Source of the DNA: Psychrobacillus insolitus
GTDB taxonomy: Bacteria > Bacillota > Bacilli > Bacillales_A > Planococcaceae
Assembly: GCF_003254155.1 (NCBI RefSeq)
Contig: NZ_QKZI01000005.1
Location: 1 to 64,000 of the forward strand
Reading direction: 5' to 3'
Length of the DNA: 64,000 bases
Shown: one piece after another, positions 1 to 8,580 of the stretch
Numbering within the stretch: position 1 is the first letter of the stretch
How the letters are laid out: each line of letters opens with the position of its first letter
The notes under the pieces: generated by a model
What the model was told of the DNA's origin: nothing
Databases searched by the model: none
What the model saw: the letters and a program-made list of their open reading frames with translations, nothing else
Translations under genes and position numbers: made by a program

Positions 1-90
1 AAGAAGCAAGCTTCTTCATCATTCGCTCGACTTGCATGTATTAGGCATGCCGCCAGCGTTCGTCCTGAGCCAGGATCAAACTCTCCATAA
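1..90 (-). rRNA. rrs: 16S ribosomal RNA, 5' end (partial)
   Basis: The reverse complement carries the conserved 16S start (GAGAGTTTGATCCTGGCTCA, then the GACGAACGCTGGCGGC block), followed by the variable V1 hairpin with AAGAAGC/GCTTCTT. Only about the first 90 nt are present; the gene runs off the left edge. The exact mature 5' end (about position 90) is inferred from alignment to Bacillus 16S. It lies downstream of seven tRNA genes in the same direction. Confidence 0.95.
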
Positions 91-267
91 TAGTTGAGTA
101 TAAAACTCAACAAATTAGAACTAGTTTAAAAGCTCATTTTGTTTTGCTGGCATCATCATTAAATGATGTCAAAAATGTTTTGCTATCGAGCTAACCGAAG
201 TTAGTCAATAAGCTGTATTTCTTAACGTTTTGCATGTTCAGTTTTCAATGTTCATGGTTTAAATTAA

Positions 268-341
268 TGGAGCGGGTGAAGAGAATCGAACTCTCATCAT
301 CAGCTTGGAAGGCTGAGGTTTTACCACTAAACTACACCCGC
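268..341 (-). tRNA. tRNA-Gly (TCC)
   Basis: Cloverleaf on the minus strand: acceptor stem GCGGGTG with CACCCGC, anticodon loop with TCC, T-arm GTTCGATTC, and an encoded 3' CCA. It is the last tRNA before the 16S gene. Confidence 0.95.
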
Positions 342-393
342 AAATTATATAAGGAAATCATTTTATTGTTTTCTCAGCGCATAAGATGTGCTT

Positions 394-479
<86 letters not shown>

Positions 480-545
480 ATAGTTAACCTTTAAGGACAA
501 GATTTACTATACACTCGTAAGTCGACAATGTCAACAATAAAATTA

Positions 546-618
546 TGAGCCATGTAGGATTCGAACCTACGACCCTCTGATTAAAAGTCAGATGCTCTAC
601 CAACTGAGCTAATGGCTC
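546..618 (-). tRNA. tRNA-Lys (TTT)
   Basis: Acceptor stem GAGCCAT/ATGGCTC, anticodon loop CTTTTAA (TTT) and T-arm GGTTCGAATCC on the minus strand. CCA is not encoded, so it must be added after transcription. Confidence 0.95.
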
Positions 619-625
619 GTACTAA

Positions 626-700
626 TGGCTGGGGTACCTGGATTCGAACCAGGGCATGATAGAATCAAAATCTATTGCCTTACCGCTTGGCTATACCCCA
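626..700 (-). tRNA. tRNA-Gln (TTG)
   Basis: Acceptor stem TGGGGTA/TACCCCA, anticodon loop TTTTGAT (TTG), encoded CCA. The U1-A72 pair fits bacterial tRNA-Gln. Confidence 0.95.
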
Positions 701-704
701 AAAA

Positions 705-780
705 TGGCGGTCCCGACCGGGATCGAACCGGCGATCTTCTGCGTGACAGGCAGACATGTTAACCGCTACACCACGGGACC
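705..780 (-). tRNA. tRNA-Asp (GTC)
   Basis: Acceptor stem GGTCCCG/CGGGACC, anticodon loop CTGTCAC (GTC), T-arm GGTTCGATCC, encoded CCA. Confidence 0.95.
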
Positions 781-804
781 TTAAAACTTTATAAAATTGG
801 TAAA

Positions 805-876
805 TGACCCCTACGGGATTCGAACCCGTGTTACCGCCGTGAAAGGGCGGTGTCTTAACCGCTTGACCAAGGGGCC
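805..876 (-). tRNA. tRNA-Glu (TTC)
   Basis: Acceptor stem GGCCCCT/AGGGGTC, anticodon loop CTTTCAC (TTC), T-arm GGTTCGAATCC. CCA is not encoded directly after the discriminator base. Confidence 0.95.
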
Positions 877-880
877 TAGA

Positions 881-955
881 TGGCTCCGAAGGTAGGACTC
901 GAACCTACGACCAATCGATTAACAGTCGATTGCTCTACCACTGAGCTACTTCGGA
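881..955 (-). tRNA. tRNA-Asn (GTT)
   Basis: Acceptor stem TCCGAAG/CTTCGGA, anticodon loop CTGTTAA (GTT), encoded CCA. It is the first tRNA of the cluster. The order Asn-Glu-Asp-Gln-Lys-Leu-Gly is close to the B. subtilis trnS cluster, which also follows ydcK/sprT. Confidence 0.95.
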
Positions 956-999
956 ATAATTTATATCGTTTTGTCGTGTTGTTTTACTCGACTTATATT

Positions 1000-1028
1000 A
1001 TTATATAGACCCTTTCATGAAACGTCAA
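1000..1028 (-). promoter_or_regulatory. Sigma-A promoter of the tRNA (and probably rRNA) operon
   Basis: On the minus strand TTGACG and a perfect TATAAT are separated by exactly 17 nt, about 45 nt upstream of tRNA-Asn. The sequence directly shows near-consensus elements. No comparably good promoter is visible between tRNA-Gly and 16S. Confidence 0.85.
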
Positions 1029-1055
1029 CTACTTTTTTAAAATCCCTTTAGAAAC

Positions 1056-1514
1056 TTAAGGAGAAACTAAATTTAAGTCACCTAAACACTTGCCACATCT
1101 GTATTTCTTTGTGTTTAATCGAATTTTCCGTTTATATACCAGTAAGCATTTGGCGCATTGATATGTGTAAATTCTCTTCCTAACACGCTTATTAGGTTCA
1201 CTAAGCATAGAACAAAATCTCGGAGAATCAGTACTTTTCAATAATTCTCGAAAATCAGTATCCCTATGTTTATAACCCTTTCCCTCCATATGCAAATGAT
1301 AATGGCAAAGCTCATGTTTGATAACGCCGATCAATTCTTCCATCCCGTATTTTTCGTAAACAAGAGGATTTATTTCTATATGATGCGTTCGTAACATATA
1401 TCTCCCGCCGGTAGTCCTAAGACGTCCATTAAAATAGGCTTGATGTTGAAAGTCTTTCCCAAATACATCTTTTGATACACCACTTACTAACTCATTTAGT
1501 TTGTCATCTGTCAT
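1056..1514 (-). CDS. sprT: SprT family zinc metalloprotease-like protein
   Basis: A 152-residue SprT-like protein (B. subtilis YdcK family, role poorly known). The zinc-binding HELCHYHLH motif (HExxH type) lies near residue 67. Two CxxC pairs near the C-terminus (around residues 119-141) form a zinc ribbon, as expected for the family. The start is set by GGAGAG about 8 nt upstream of ATG. It sits between tex and the tRNA cluster, as in B. subtilis, and is separated from tex by a terminator. The family call is safe; a proteolytic role in bacteria is inferred only from the motif. Confidence 0.88.
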   Translation of the reverse strand: MTDDKLNELVSGVSKDVFGKDFQHQAYFNGRLRTTGGRYMLRTHHIEINPLVYEKYGMEELIGVIKHELCHYHLHMEGKGYKHRDTDFRELLKSTDSPRFCSMLSEPNKRVRKRIYTYQCAKCLLVYKRKIRLNTKKYRCGKCLGDLNLVSP

Positions 1515-1540
1515 TTGAATCTCTCCTATATAAAGTTAAA

Positions 1541-1577
1541 AAGAGTTTGTCCAATAAATATTCATTGGACAACTCTT
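1541..1577 (-). terminator. Terminator after tex
   Basis: The hairpin AAGAGTTGTCCAAT...ATTGGACAAACTCTT is followed by five T on the minus strand, between the tex stop and the sprT start. Confidence 0.8.
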
Positions 1578-1583
1578 CATTTC

Positions 1584-3752
1584 TTAGACTTGTTCTTGTG
1601 GAGGTAACATCGTTAAGGCAATTCTACCTTTATTCGTATCGTGCTCTTCAACCCAGACCGTTACAATGTCTCCTAAAGATACAACATCCAGTGGATGCTT
1701 TACAAACCCTTTTTTCAATTTTGAAATGTGCACTAAGCCGTCTTGTTTAACACCTATATCGACAAAAGCACCAAAGTCCACTACGTTACGAACAGTTCCT
1801 TGAAGCTCCATGCCTTTTTGAAGGTCTTCCATTTTGAGTACATCTTTTTTCAAAATTGGTTGTGGGAAAGCCTCACGTGGATCGCGAGCTGGTTTGATCA
1901 ATGTATCGATAATATCTTTTAAAGTGATTTCACCAATTTCTAATTCGCTGCTTACTTCCGTAATATGAATGTTCTTCAAAGCTTCCTCTGCTTCTTTAGA
2001 ACCGATTTGAGCTTTTTTCAAGCCTGCTATTTCTAAAACTTGCTCCGCTGCTTTATAACTCTCTGGATGAATTCCTGTTGCATCAAATGGATTTTTGGCA
2101 TCTGGAACCCGCAAGAAACCTATTGCCTGTTCGTATGTTTTAGCTCCTAGGCGAGGAATCTTCTTCAGTTGTGCTCTAGAAGTGAATCTTCCTTGTTCAT
2201 TTCGTAGATTCACTACATTTTCAGCAACTGTTTTTGATAGGCCTGAAACGTATTGCAATAGGGATGCTGATGCAGTATTTACATTTACCCCAACTTGGTT
2301 TACTGCAGTTTCTACTATAAAAGAAAGTGATTCAGATAATTTCTTTTGGGATACGTCATGTTGATATTGTCCTACTCCAACTGCCTTTGGATCTATTTTC
2401 ACTAGTTCAGCAAGTGGATCCTGAAGTCTTCTAGCGATCGAAACGGCACTTCGCTGCTCCACTTGTAAGTCCGGAAACTCGTTTCGTGCTGTTTCAGATG
2501 CCGAATACACACTTGCCCCTGCTTCATTGACAATTACATATGCAACTTCACCTTCTACTTCTTTCAAACAATCTACGATAAATTGTTCTGTCTCGCGCGA
2601 AGCTGTACCATTCCCTATAGCAACTAGTGAAATAGGATAATTCTTTATATAAGAAAGAACTTTCTTTTTAGAACCCTCTACATCCATTTTAGGGGCATGC
2701 GGATAAATAGCTGAAACTTCGAGTAATTTACCTGTATCATCTACTACCGCTAACTTACATCCTGTTCGATATGCAGGGTCAACACCTAGAATGAACTTCC
2801 CTTTTAAAGGTTGTTGTAATAGTAAGTTACGTAGATTTTCTGAGAAGATATGAATTGCTTGAGCTTCGGCTTTTTCCGTTAACTCAGCGCGAAGTTCTCT
2901 TTCTACAGATGGTTGTATTAAACGTTTGTATGAATCTTCAATAGCCATTTCCACGTGTCCCACTGCATCACTCGATGTATAATTTGGGATCCACTGCACT
3001 TTCATGACATTCGTTACTCTATCTATTGGTACTTGGATACTCACTTTTAGGACATCTTCTTTTTCACCTCGGTTTAGCGCTAACGTTCTGTGAGGCACAA
3101 TCTTTTTCACTGGCTCTTCATACTCGTAATACATTTCAAAAACGTTCTTTTCATCTAGTTCAACCTTTTTCAAAGAAGAAATAATTTTACCATCTGCTCG
3201 AGAAAGGTTTCGGATTTGCTCACGAATCTTCGCATCATCGGCAAATTGCTCTGCTAAAATATCTCTTGCTCCTTGAAGAGCTTCTTCTATAGAAAGAACT
3301 TCTAATTCTTCATTTATATAATCAGTCGCCAATTGCTCTACCGATTGTTCTGGGTAAGTCAAAATAAGGTTCGCAAGTGGTTCTAGTCCTTTTTCTTTTG
3401 CAATCGTAGCTTTTGTTCTACGCTTTTGTTTATATGGGCGATACAAATCTTCTAAACGCTGTAGTACAGTTGCATTGTTAATGGAAGCAGTCAATTCTTC
3501 CGTTAACTTTCCTTGTTCATCAATTAATCGAATAACTTCCTCTTTACGTTGCTCTAATTGTTGTATGTAATTATAACGATCTTCTACGGCTTTTATTTGC
3601 ACCTCATCCAAAGAACCAGTTTGTTCTTTTCTATAGCGTGCGATGAAAGGAACTGTATTTCCTTCTTCTAGTAATTTAATCACTTGTTCAGCTTGCGTTG
3701 TTTTTACGCCTGCTTCCTTTGAAACGAGCTGCAGCATTTTCTTTATGTCCAA
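1584..3752 (-). CDS. tex: Tex family S1 RNA-binding transcription accessory protein
   Basis: Tex/YdcI-type protein: an N-terminal helical Tex domain (VPFIARYRKEQTG near residue 40), a YqgF-like RNase H fold around residues 320-450 (ILGVDPAYRTGCK), helix-hairpin-helix motifs (about 480-560), and a C-terminal S1 domain (about 640-710, ending DTNKGRIALTM). It binds nucleic acid and is thought to act in transcription or ribonucleoprotein maintenance. I chose the TTG at 3752 because AAAGGATG lies about 10 nt upstream and the resulting 722 residues match the family length. An ATG at 3785 would add 11 residues and has no ribosome site. It is flanked by rsbX and sprT as in B. subtilis. Confidence 0.93.
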   Translation of the reverse strand: MDIKKMLQLVSKEAGVKTTQAEQVIKLLEEGNTVPFIARYRKEQTGSLDEVQIKAVEDRYNYIQQLEQRKEEVIRLIDEQGKLTEELTASINNATVLQRLEDLYRPYKQKRRTKATIAKEKGLEPLANLILTYPEQSVEQLATDYINEELEVLSIEEALQGARDILAEQFADDAKIREQIRNLSRADGKIISSLKKVELDEKNVFEMYYEYEEPVKKIVPHRTLALNRGEKEDVLKVSIQVPIDRVTNVMKVQWIPNYTSSDAVGHVEMAIEDSYKRLIQPSVERELRAELTEKAEAQAIHIFSENLRNLLLQQPLKGKFILGVDPAYRTGCKLAVVDDTGKLLEVSAIYPHAPKMDVEGSKKKVLSYIKNYPISLVAIGNGTASRETEQFIVDCLKEVEGEVAYVIVNEAGASVYSASETARNEFPDLQVEQRSAVSIARRLQDPLAELVKIDPKAVGVGQYQHDVSQKKLSESLSFIVETAVNQVGVNVNTASASLLQYVSGLSKTVAENVVNLRNEQGRFTSRAQLKKIPRLGAKTYEQAIGFLRVPDAKNPFDATGIHPESYKAAEQVLEIAGLKKAQIGSKEAEEALKNIHITEVSSELEIGEITLKDIIDTLIKPARDPREAFPQPILKKDVLKMEDLQKGMELQGTVRNVVDFGAFVDIGVKQDGLVHISKLKKGFVKHPLDVVSLGDIVTVWVEEHDTNKGRIALTMLPPQEQV

Positions 3753-3831
3753 AACAAACACATCCTTTCCATATATAAGCTTCATTTTAACATATGAGTT
3801 TAACTTAAGCCTGTCTCATCTCAAGCCAAAC

Positions 3832-3868
3832 AAAAAAGCTTACCCTTTTTTACTAGAGCAAGCTTCCT
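3832..3868 (-). terminator. Terminator at the end of the rsb-sigB operon
   Basis: The minus strand shows AAGCTTGC pairing with GTAAGCTT, followed by a T run. The left arm overlaps the last codons of rsbX. It closes the stress operon before tex. Confidence 0.7.
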
Positions 3869-4449
3869 GCTATAAACGTTGCATCATCACCGTGTTTGAT
3901 AACGCCAAGTACAGATTCATATAAACATTCTGTAGTACTTGCTTTTTTTAGTGTTTCTTTTGGACTCTTTAGATCTACTCCATCTGAATGAAGTAAGAAA
4001 ATATCTTTTTCAGTGAATGAGTAAGTTTGTGTGCTGTATTTTTGCTTTCTTCCAGACAGGTAGCCCATAACAGGTAGTGGATAAATCATTTTATCCGTTT
4101 CGTGCTGATACATATAAAACTTTACATTGCCAACGCAACTATAAGAAATTGTTTTAAGCTTTAAATCTGCCCTTACAATTGCAACAGCTGCGCCTCTTTT
4201 TTGCAACATCTGCTCGTTACAACGTGCTAACAATGCATCTAGTGATTCATCCGGAAACTTCGCAAGAATATCTGGCATGATATCCGCTGATTCCTTCGCT
4301 ACTGGACCGCTCCCTAAACCGTCAGCAATTGCAAAGAGTAGATAATCATCATTTTTATATATATAATACGTATCCCCGCACTCTACATTACCAGTTTTAG
4401 CTTCTTGATAAACAACAACATTTACTTTGTCATCCAATATTTTCTTCAC
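3853..4449 (-). CDS. rsbX: RsbX, PP2C-type serine/threonine phosphatase of the stressosome
   Basis: 198 residues with PP2C metal motifs: AIADGLGSG near residue 38, LHSDGV near 150 and GDDATF near the end. In B. subtilis RsbX dephosphorylates RsbS and RsbR and resets the stressosome after stress. The length matches the B. subtilis protein (199). Its start overlaps the sigB stop by 4 nt (ATGA type), so the two are translationally coupled. It is the last gene of the operon. Confidence 0.9.
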   Translation of the reverse strand: MKKILDDKVNVVVYQEAKTGNVECGDTYYIYKNDDYLLFAIADGLGSGPVAKESADIMPDILAKFPDESLDALLARCNEQMLQKRGAAVAIVRADLKLKTISYSCVGNVKFYMYQHETDKMIYPLPVMGYLSGRKQKYSTQTYSFTEKDIFLLHSDGVDLKSPKETLKKASTTECLYESVLGVIKHGDDATFIAGSLL

Positions 4450-5231
4450 TGATCTACTCCACCTGACACTAATATAGCTTTTTGTAATTTTGTAATCGCT
4501 TTACGCTGTATCCTGGAGACATGCATCTGGGAAATCCCAAGCTTATCTCCCGTTTCTTTTTGACTCAGTTGCTCAATGTATGTAAGTTGAATGACTTCTT
4601 TTTCACGCTCAGAAAGTACACTAAGAGCATTAGCAACTACTAAACGCTGATCTGTTTTTTCAAATTCCGCGTCATTATTTCCAATAACATCAAATAACGT
4701 AATCGTTCCTCCATCTGAGTCAGAATCAAGTGAGTGATCCATCGATAACGCTTGATAGCTTTTAGTCATTTCCATCGCTTCAAGTACATCTTCTACTTCA
4801 ACATCCAAATAATGTGCAATCTCAGTAACTAGTGGAGAACGCTGCAATTCAGCTGTTAATGTTTCTACTGTCGCACGAATTCGTGGTCCTAGCTCTTTAA
4901 TTCTTCTAGGAACATGGACCGCCCATGTTTTATCTCGTAAGAAACGTTTAATTTCTCCAATAATCGTTGGGATAGCATACGCTTCGAAGTTTCTTCCAAA
5001 TGAAGGATCATATCTTCTAATAGCACCTAAAAGTCCAAGCATTCCTACTTGAGCGATGTCTTCATGATAGGATTTACCATTAGAATATTTTCTTGCGATT
5101 GACTCTACTAAACGAGTATAGTTAAGCACTAAATTGGTTTGTGCCTCTTCACTTTCTGTTTGTTGATATTCTTCAATCCATTTTAACACTTGTTCTTTGG
5201 ACTCCTGTTTAGGAAGAGACGTGTGTGACAT
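4446..5231 (-). CDS. sigB: RNA polymerase sigma factor SigB (general stress response)
   Basis: Sigma-70 family group 3 factor. Region 2 has the GLLGAIRRYDP and FEAYAIPTIIGEIKRFLRDK blocks, region 3 VPRRIKELGPRI, and region 4 SQKETGDKLGISQMHVSRIQR (helix-turn-helix reading the -35). These match B. subtilis SigB closely. An ATG at 5258 exists but lacks a ribosome site; the ATG at 5231 follows CAGGTGG by 7 nt and gives 261 residues, the usual length. The gene overlaps the rsbW end by about 23 nt, typical of this operon. Activity depends on RsbW, and the partner switch is probably affected by the shortened RsbV. Confidence 0.95.
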   Translation of the reverse strand: MSHTSLPKQESKEQVLKWIEEYQQTESEEAQTNLVLNYTRLVESIARKYSNGKSYHEDIAQVGMLGLLGAIRRYDPSFGRNFEAYAIPTIIGEIKRFLRDKTWAVHVPRRIKELGPRIRATVETLTAELQRSPLVTEIAHYLDVEVEDVLEAMEMTKSYQALSMDHSLDSDSDGGTITLFDVIGNNDAEFEKTDQRLVVANALSVLSEREKEVIQLTYIEQLSQKETGDKLGISQMHVSRIQRKAITKLQKAILVSGGVDQ

Positions 5232-5679
5232 TTTTATCCACCTGCTCAATTCCGACATGCTTCGTCATAAATACAGTTACGCCCTCCTGGTGATGTACTT
5301 TCACCTCGTCCATTAGTGTTTCGATTAAATATAACCCTAAGCCACCTTCTCGTAAAAACGAGACTTCTTCTAACTCATGATAAGGTCCAACTTTTGCTTT
5401 TGTTTCTTCAAAATCAAAGCTTTTGCCATGATCAGCTACCATGATCTCCATTTTTCCCTCGTATAGTGCACATCCAATGACAACTTCACCGTCTTCATCT
5501 TCAGAGTAAGCATGCTGCACTGCATTTGTAATCGCTTCACTTGCTGCAATTTTCAAGTCTTCAATATCGTCATACGTAAAACCTAAACGATTTGCTAAAC
5601 CTGAAATAGTTAAACGTGCTACACTCACATACTGAGGTTTCGCGGGTAATCTAATTTCAACGTAATCAAACGGTTTCAT
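5209..5679 (-). CDS. rsbW: RsbW, anti-sigma-B factor and serine kinase
   Basis: A 156-residue GHKL-type kinase. The N box is in EAITNAVQHAY (near residue 50), the G1 box in VADHGKSFD (near 86) and the G2 box in GGLGLYL (near 118). RsbW binds SigB to keep it silent and phosphorylates RsbV. All kinase boxes look intact. A ribosome site GGAGAGGTG inside the rsbV end and a 14-nt overlap with rsbV indicate coupling. Confidence 0.95.
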   Translation of the reverse strand: MKPFDYVEIRLPAKPQYVSVARLTISGLANRLGFTYDDIEDLKIAASEAITNAVQHAYSEDEDGEVVIGCALYEGKMEIMVADHGKSFDFEETKAKVGPYHELEEVSFLREGGLGLYLIETLMDEVKVHHQEGVTVFMTKHVGIEQVDKNVTHVSS

Positions 5680-5905
5680 CTATTTTCACCTCTCCACTTG
5701 CTGATTGGATGTCCATAATTTCTCCTAATCCTGTACTATCCATGTATGATACATTTGTTAAATCTAATTCTATATGAAGACCTTCTGTTACCTGAAGATC
5801 CATTAGCTTTTCTCGTAAAATTGGTGCTGAAAAGGCATCTATTTCTCCACTTACTTTTCCTAAAACGTACTTGTCTTCTGCCGTTAACTCAACTAAAGTA
5901 TTCAT
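5666..5905 (-). CDS. rsbV: RsbV, anti-anti-sigma factor, internally shortened (probable in-frame deletion)
   Basis: STAS-domain antagonist of RsbW, but only 79 residues instead of about 109-115. The N-terminal half is normal (GEIDAFSAPILREKL; phospho-acceptor motif MDSTGLG with Ser57). The sequence then jumps straight to EIMDIQSASGE, which corresponds to the far C-terminus of RsbV (the B. subtilis end reads RLFDITGLKDIIDI). About 35 residues covering helix 2, a beta strand and helix 3 are missing, without frame loss. Both flanks of the gap would carry TGL codons, so a repeat-mediated deletion is the simplest explanation. Start: ATG about 10 nt after AGGGG. Whether the product still binds RsbW is unknown; it may act as a pseudogene product. 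Confidence 0.85.
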   Translation of the reverse strand: MNTLVELTAEDKYVLGKVSGEIDAFSAPILREKLMDLQVTEGLHIELDLTNVSYMDSTGLGEIMDIQSASGEVKIDETV

Positions 5906-5941
5906 TAATCATAACCCCTGTCTTCGCTAATATATTACTCT

Positions 5942-5967
5942 ATACCACTGGTTAGCTAATGATAAAC
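5942..5967 (-). promoter_or_regulatory. Putative sigma-B promoter upstream of rsbV
   Basis: On the minus strand GTTTAT, a 14-nt spacer and TGGTAT fit the sigma-B consensus GTTTAA-N12-14-GGGTAT. It lies between the rsbU stop and the rsbV start, exactly where B. subtilis has its autoregulatory sigma-B promoter. Confidence 0.75.
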
Positions 5968-5974
5968 ATTTTAG

Positions 5975-6970
5975 TTACACCTTTTTTAAAATAACTATTG
6001 TAAAATCATCGCGCAGTTCAAAATTCTGAAGTTTTTCGAGTTCTTTAAAAACGTATTCAGCCATATCTTGTGCTGATTCTTCTCGAACATGCTCAATTAT
6101 TTCCATTACTTTTTGTTGTTCGATAAAACCATCTTCAGACCTACATTCAGTTACTCCATCCGTCATTATTACAACGAAATCTCCCTGATTTAAAGTGATT
6201 ACATGTTGTTCGTATTTTACATTAGGAATAACTCCAAGCAATAATCCTTTTGCCTGAAGTTCTGTGAACTCATTATTTTTTGCACAATAAAATAATGGGG
6301 GTTCATGTCCCGCAGATGCATATGTAAATTCACTTTTCGACACTTCATAGGATCCATAAAACATAGAAATAAACATTGAGTCCGTAACACTTTTTTCTAC
6401 GATTCTGTTAATAACATCTAGTACTATTATTGGATCTGCCTTCGAACCATCTAAACCATCCATACCGTATTTAATCATGGACATGCATAGTGCAGCTGGA
6501 ATCCCTTTACCTATCACATCCGCAACAGCTATTCCTAAACTGTTACTATCACATAAGAAGTGAACATAGTCACCATTCATCTCTTTTGCCGGAACAGATT
6601 TCATTCCAATATCTACTCCAGCCATGATTGGAACTTTTGTTTTTAAAAGCGTTTGCTGTACATTTGCAGCAAGATCCATTTCTATTTTAAAGTTCTCTTG
6701 TTTTTTAATTAACGCTTGATGCTCTTTTAAAGCTAAACCATAATGAATCATTACTTCTATTAATAAATCAAAAGAATGCCCTACATCTTCTGGCAAATCA
6801 GGATATATTTCTTCTAAAGATGCCTTATGTACACTAATTACTTCTTCAGGTGCAATATTCTTTTTAATCAGTTGTTTACTAACATTCTGACCTTCATATA
6901 AGTTATGCTCGCTCTGCTTTAATATATGATCTCTCAATATCTCTGTATAATGTCGTCTAAATTCTTCCAT
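5975..6970 (-). CDS. rsbU: RsbU, PP2C-type phosphatase activating the sigma-B pathway
   Basis: 331 residues. The N-terminal helical domain (about 1-85) is the RsbT-binding part. The PPM/SpoIIE phosphatase domain follows, with AVADVIGKGIPAAL near residue 150, MTDGVTE near 270 and DDFTIVIL at the end. RsbU dephosphorylates RsbV when bound by RsbT. Length and motifs match the family. It follows rsbT by 15 nt and precedes the internal sigma-B promoter. Confidence 0.93.
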   Translation of the reverse strand: MEEFRRHYTEILRDHILKQSEHNLYEGQNVSKQLIKKNIAPEEVISVHKASLEEIYPDLPEDVGHSFDLLIEVMIHYGLALKEHQALIKKQENFKIEMDLAANVQQTLLKTKVPIMAGVDIGMKSVPAKEMNGDYVHFLCDSNSLGIAVADVIGKGIPAALCMSMIKYGMDGLDGSKADPIIVLDVINRIVEKSVTDSMFISMFYGSYEVSKSEFTYASAGHEPPLFYCAKNNEFTELQAKGLLLGVIPNVKYEQHVITLNQGDFVVIMTDGVTECRSEDGFIEQQKVMEIIEHVREESAQDMAEYVFKELEKLQNFELRDDFTIVILKKV

Positions 6971-6985
6971 ACCTCAGAATACCCC

Positions 6986-7384
6986 TTATCTTAGCCACTT
7001 AGTAGCACTTATTTTAGTGCCTTCTCCTACAACAGTTTCAATCTTAAAATCGTCCATCAAACGTTTTACCCCAGGTAACCCAGCACCAAGACCTCCGGAA
7101 GTTGTAAACCCATCTTCCAACGCTCTCCGAACATCTGCAATACCTGGGCCTTCATCAGATGCAATGACTAATAACCCCTTAAGGTTGCCTTCTGTAACTT
7201 CTTTAATCGCTATATTTCCTTTTCCTGTATATAAGTAAATATTACGAGCGAGCTCACTAATCGCTGTTGTGATTCGTGCTTGGTCAACGGTTCCGAAGCC
7301 CACTTTTTTCGCCTCATTCCTACCAAGCTGCCTAGCAGCAACAATGTCCCATTCCGTTACAATATCAACAGAATCTATATTCAT
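6986..7384 (-). CDS. rsbT: RsbT, switch serine/threonine kinase
   Basis: A 132-residue GHKL kinase: N box in ISELARNIYLYTG, G1 box in SDEGPGI, G2 box in GLGAGLPGVKRL. RsbT phosphorylates RsbS and RsbR in the stressosome and, when released, activates RsbU. It sits 6 nt after rsbS and 15 nt before rsbU in one operon. Confidence 0.94.
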   Translation of the reverse strand: MNIDSVDIVTEWDIVAARQLGRNEAKKVGFGTVDQARITTAISELARNIYLYTGKGNIAIKEVTEGNLKGLLVIASDEGPGIADVRRALEDGFTTSGGLGAGLPGVKRLMDDFKIETVVGEGTKISATKWLR

Positions 7385-7390
7385 AATGGA

Positions 7391-7753
7391 TTAGCCCTCC
7401 AATTCTCGTTCTAATTTTTCCAATCCATTTTCTAGATCTAGAGCTGTTGAAACATTCTCTAATCTGATACCTAGTTCTATTAATGTGATTGCTACCGCAG
7501 GCTGGATTCCTGTAATAACAACTTTTGCTCCCATTAACCCAGACATGTTAATAACGTCACCTAATACTTTCGCGATAAATGAATCGATAAAGTCAATTGG
7601 TGTTAAATCTATTACGACTCCTCTAGCAGAAGTTGTATGCAGTTTTTCTAATAGATCTTCTTGAAATGAAATGGCTGTTTGATCGTCTAATTCCCATTGA
7701 ATTGAAACGATTAAACAATCTTTTAATTTTAAAATTGGGATTCTCATTTTCAT
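7391..7753 (-). CDS. rsbS: RsbS, stressosome STAS-domain scaffold
   Basis: A 120-residue STAS protein with the conserved phosphorylatable serine in [16 protein letters not shown] (near residue 58). It forms the stressosome core with RsbR and holds RsbT in unstressed cells. The start overlaps the rsbR stop by 4 nt; a second ATG two codons in is equally possible. Confidence 0.93.
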   Translation of the reverse strand: MKMRIPILKLKDCLIVSIQWELDDQTAISFQEDLLEKLHTTSARGVVIDLTPIDFIDSFIAKVLGDVINMSGLMGAKVVITGIQPAVAITLIELGIRLENVSTALDLENGLEKLERELEG

Positions 7754-8580
7754 TTATCCTTCACCTCTACAATTGCACGATTTGTTAGAGCTAACGCTTT
7801 TTCTACCCCTCTTTGCATTGTGCTTGTTGTCGTAAAATCATTTAAGTTAATACCAAGCGCCACAATTGTTTGGGCAATCTCTGGGCGAATTCCTACTAGC
7901 ATGCATTTTGCTCCAACTAACCGAACAGCATCTGCAGCTTGGATGATGTGATGAGCAACCATTGTATCTACTACTGGAACTCCTGTAATATCAAGCAATA
8001 CTACTTCTGCTCTATGTTTTACTACCCCGTGCAATAAGTTCTCCATAATAAGTTTGGCGCGTTCAGTATCAATTGTTCCTACCAAAGGCATCACGGATAT
8101 TTTGTCGAACATTGGAATAAGCGATGCAGAAAGTTCTTGTAAAGCCATTTTTTGTAGGTGCACCGTTCTATCCCACACATTTGAATATGCTTCTACAATG
8201 CTATGAGTTAGAGGCGTGATCCAGTTTGTCATTATTTCCGTATATGAAATTATATTTTGTTCGTTTAAATAACCGTCTTCATTCATTTTATCATAAAGAA
8301 CATGTGTGAAATTTGTTAGGGCTTTTAAAACAAATGTAACGGACCAACCATAGCGAACGATTTTCACAGAAAAATCATTCAGTTTCACCCTATAAACTTC
8401 TTCACTTTCCGTTAAACTGAAGACAACTAGTTCACCAAATTCGCGGACTGTATTATCAATAACTTTTTCTGACATTATTTGAAAAAATCGATCGTCTTTT
8501 TCATCTTCCATTTTAATCGTCCATCTTTCTAATATTTCATCTAAATGCTCATTTATATATCCTGCTATTTGTTTATTCAT
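7750..8580 (-). CDS. rsbR: RsbR-type stressosome co-antagonist
   Basis: 276 residues: a variable N-terminal globin-like sensory domain (about 1-140) and a C-terminal STAS domain (about 150-270). The block [21 protein letters not shown] and [18 protein letters not shown] contain the two threonines phosphorylated by RsbT in RsbRA. I chose the ATG at 8580, preceded by AAGGAGATG. An upstream in-frame ATG (8676) would add a hydrophobic stretch not known in the family. It is the first gene of the module, separated from mazF by a terminator. Confidence 0.92.
   Translation of the reverse strand: MNKQIAGYINEHLDEILERWTIKMEDEKDDRFFQIMSEKVIDNTVREFGELVVFSLTESEEVYRVKLNDFSVKIVRYGWSVTFVLKALTNFTHVLYDKMNEDGYLNEQNIISYTEIMTNWITPLTHSIVEAYSNVWDRTVHLQKMALQELSASLIPMFDKISVMPLVGTIDTERAKLIMENLLHGVVKHRAEVVLLDITGVPVVDTMVAHHIIQAADAVRLVGAKCMLVGIRPEIAQTIVALGINLNDFTTTSTMQRGVEKALALTNRAIVEVKDK

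Noticed and set aside
93-267. Separate rRNA promoter between tRNA-Gly and 16S
   Set aside because: TTGACT and TTGACA occur on the minus strand, but no acceptable -10 lies 16-18 nt downstream of either.
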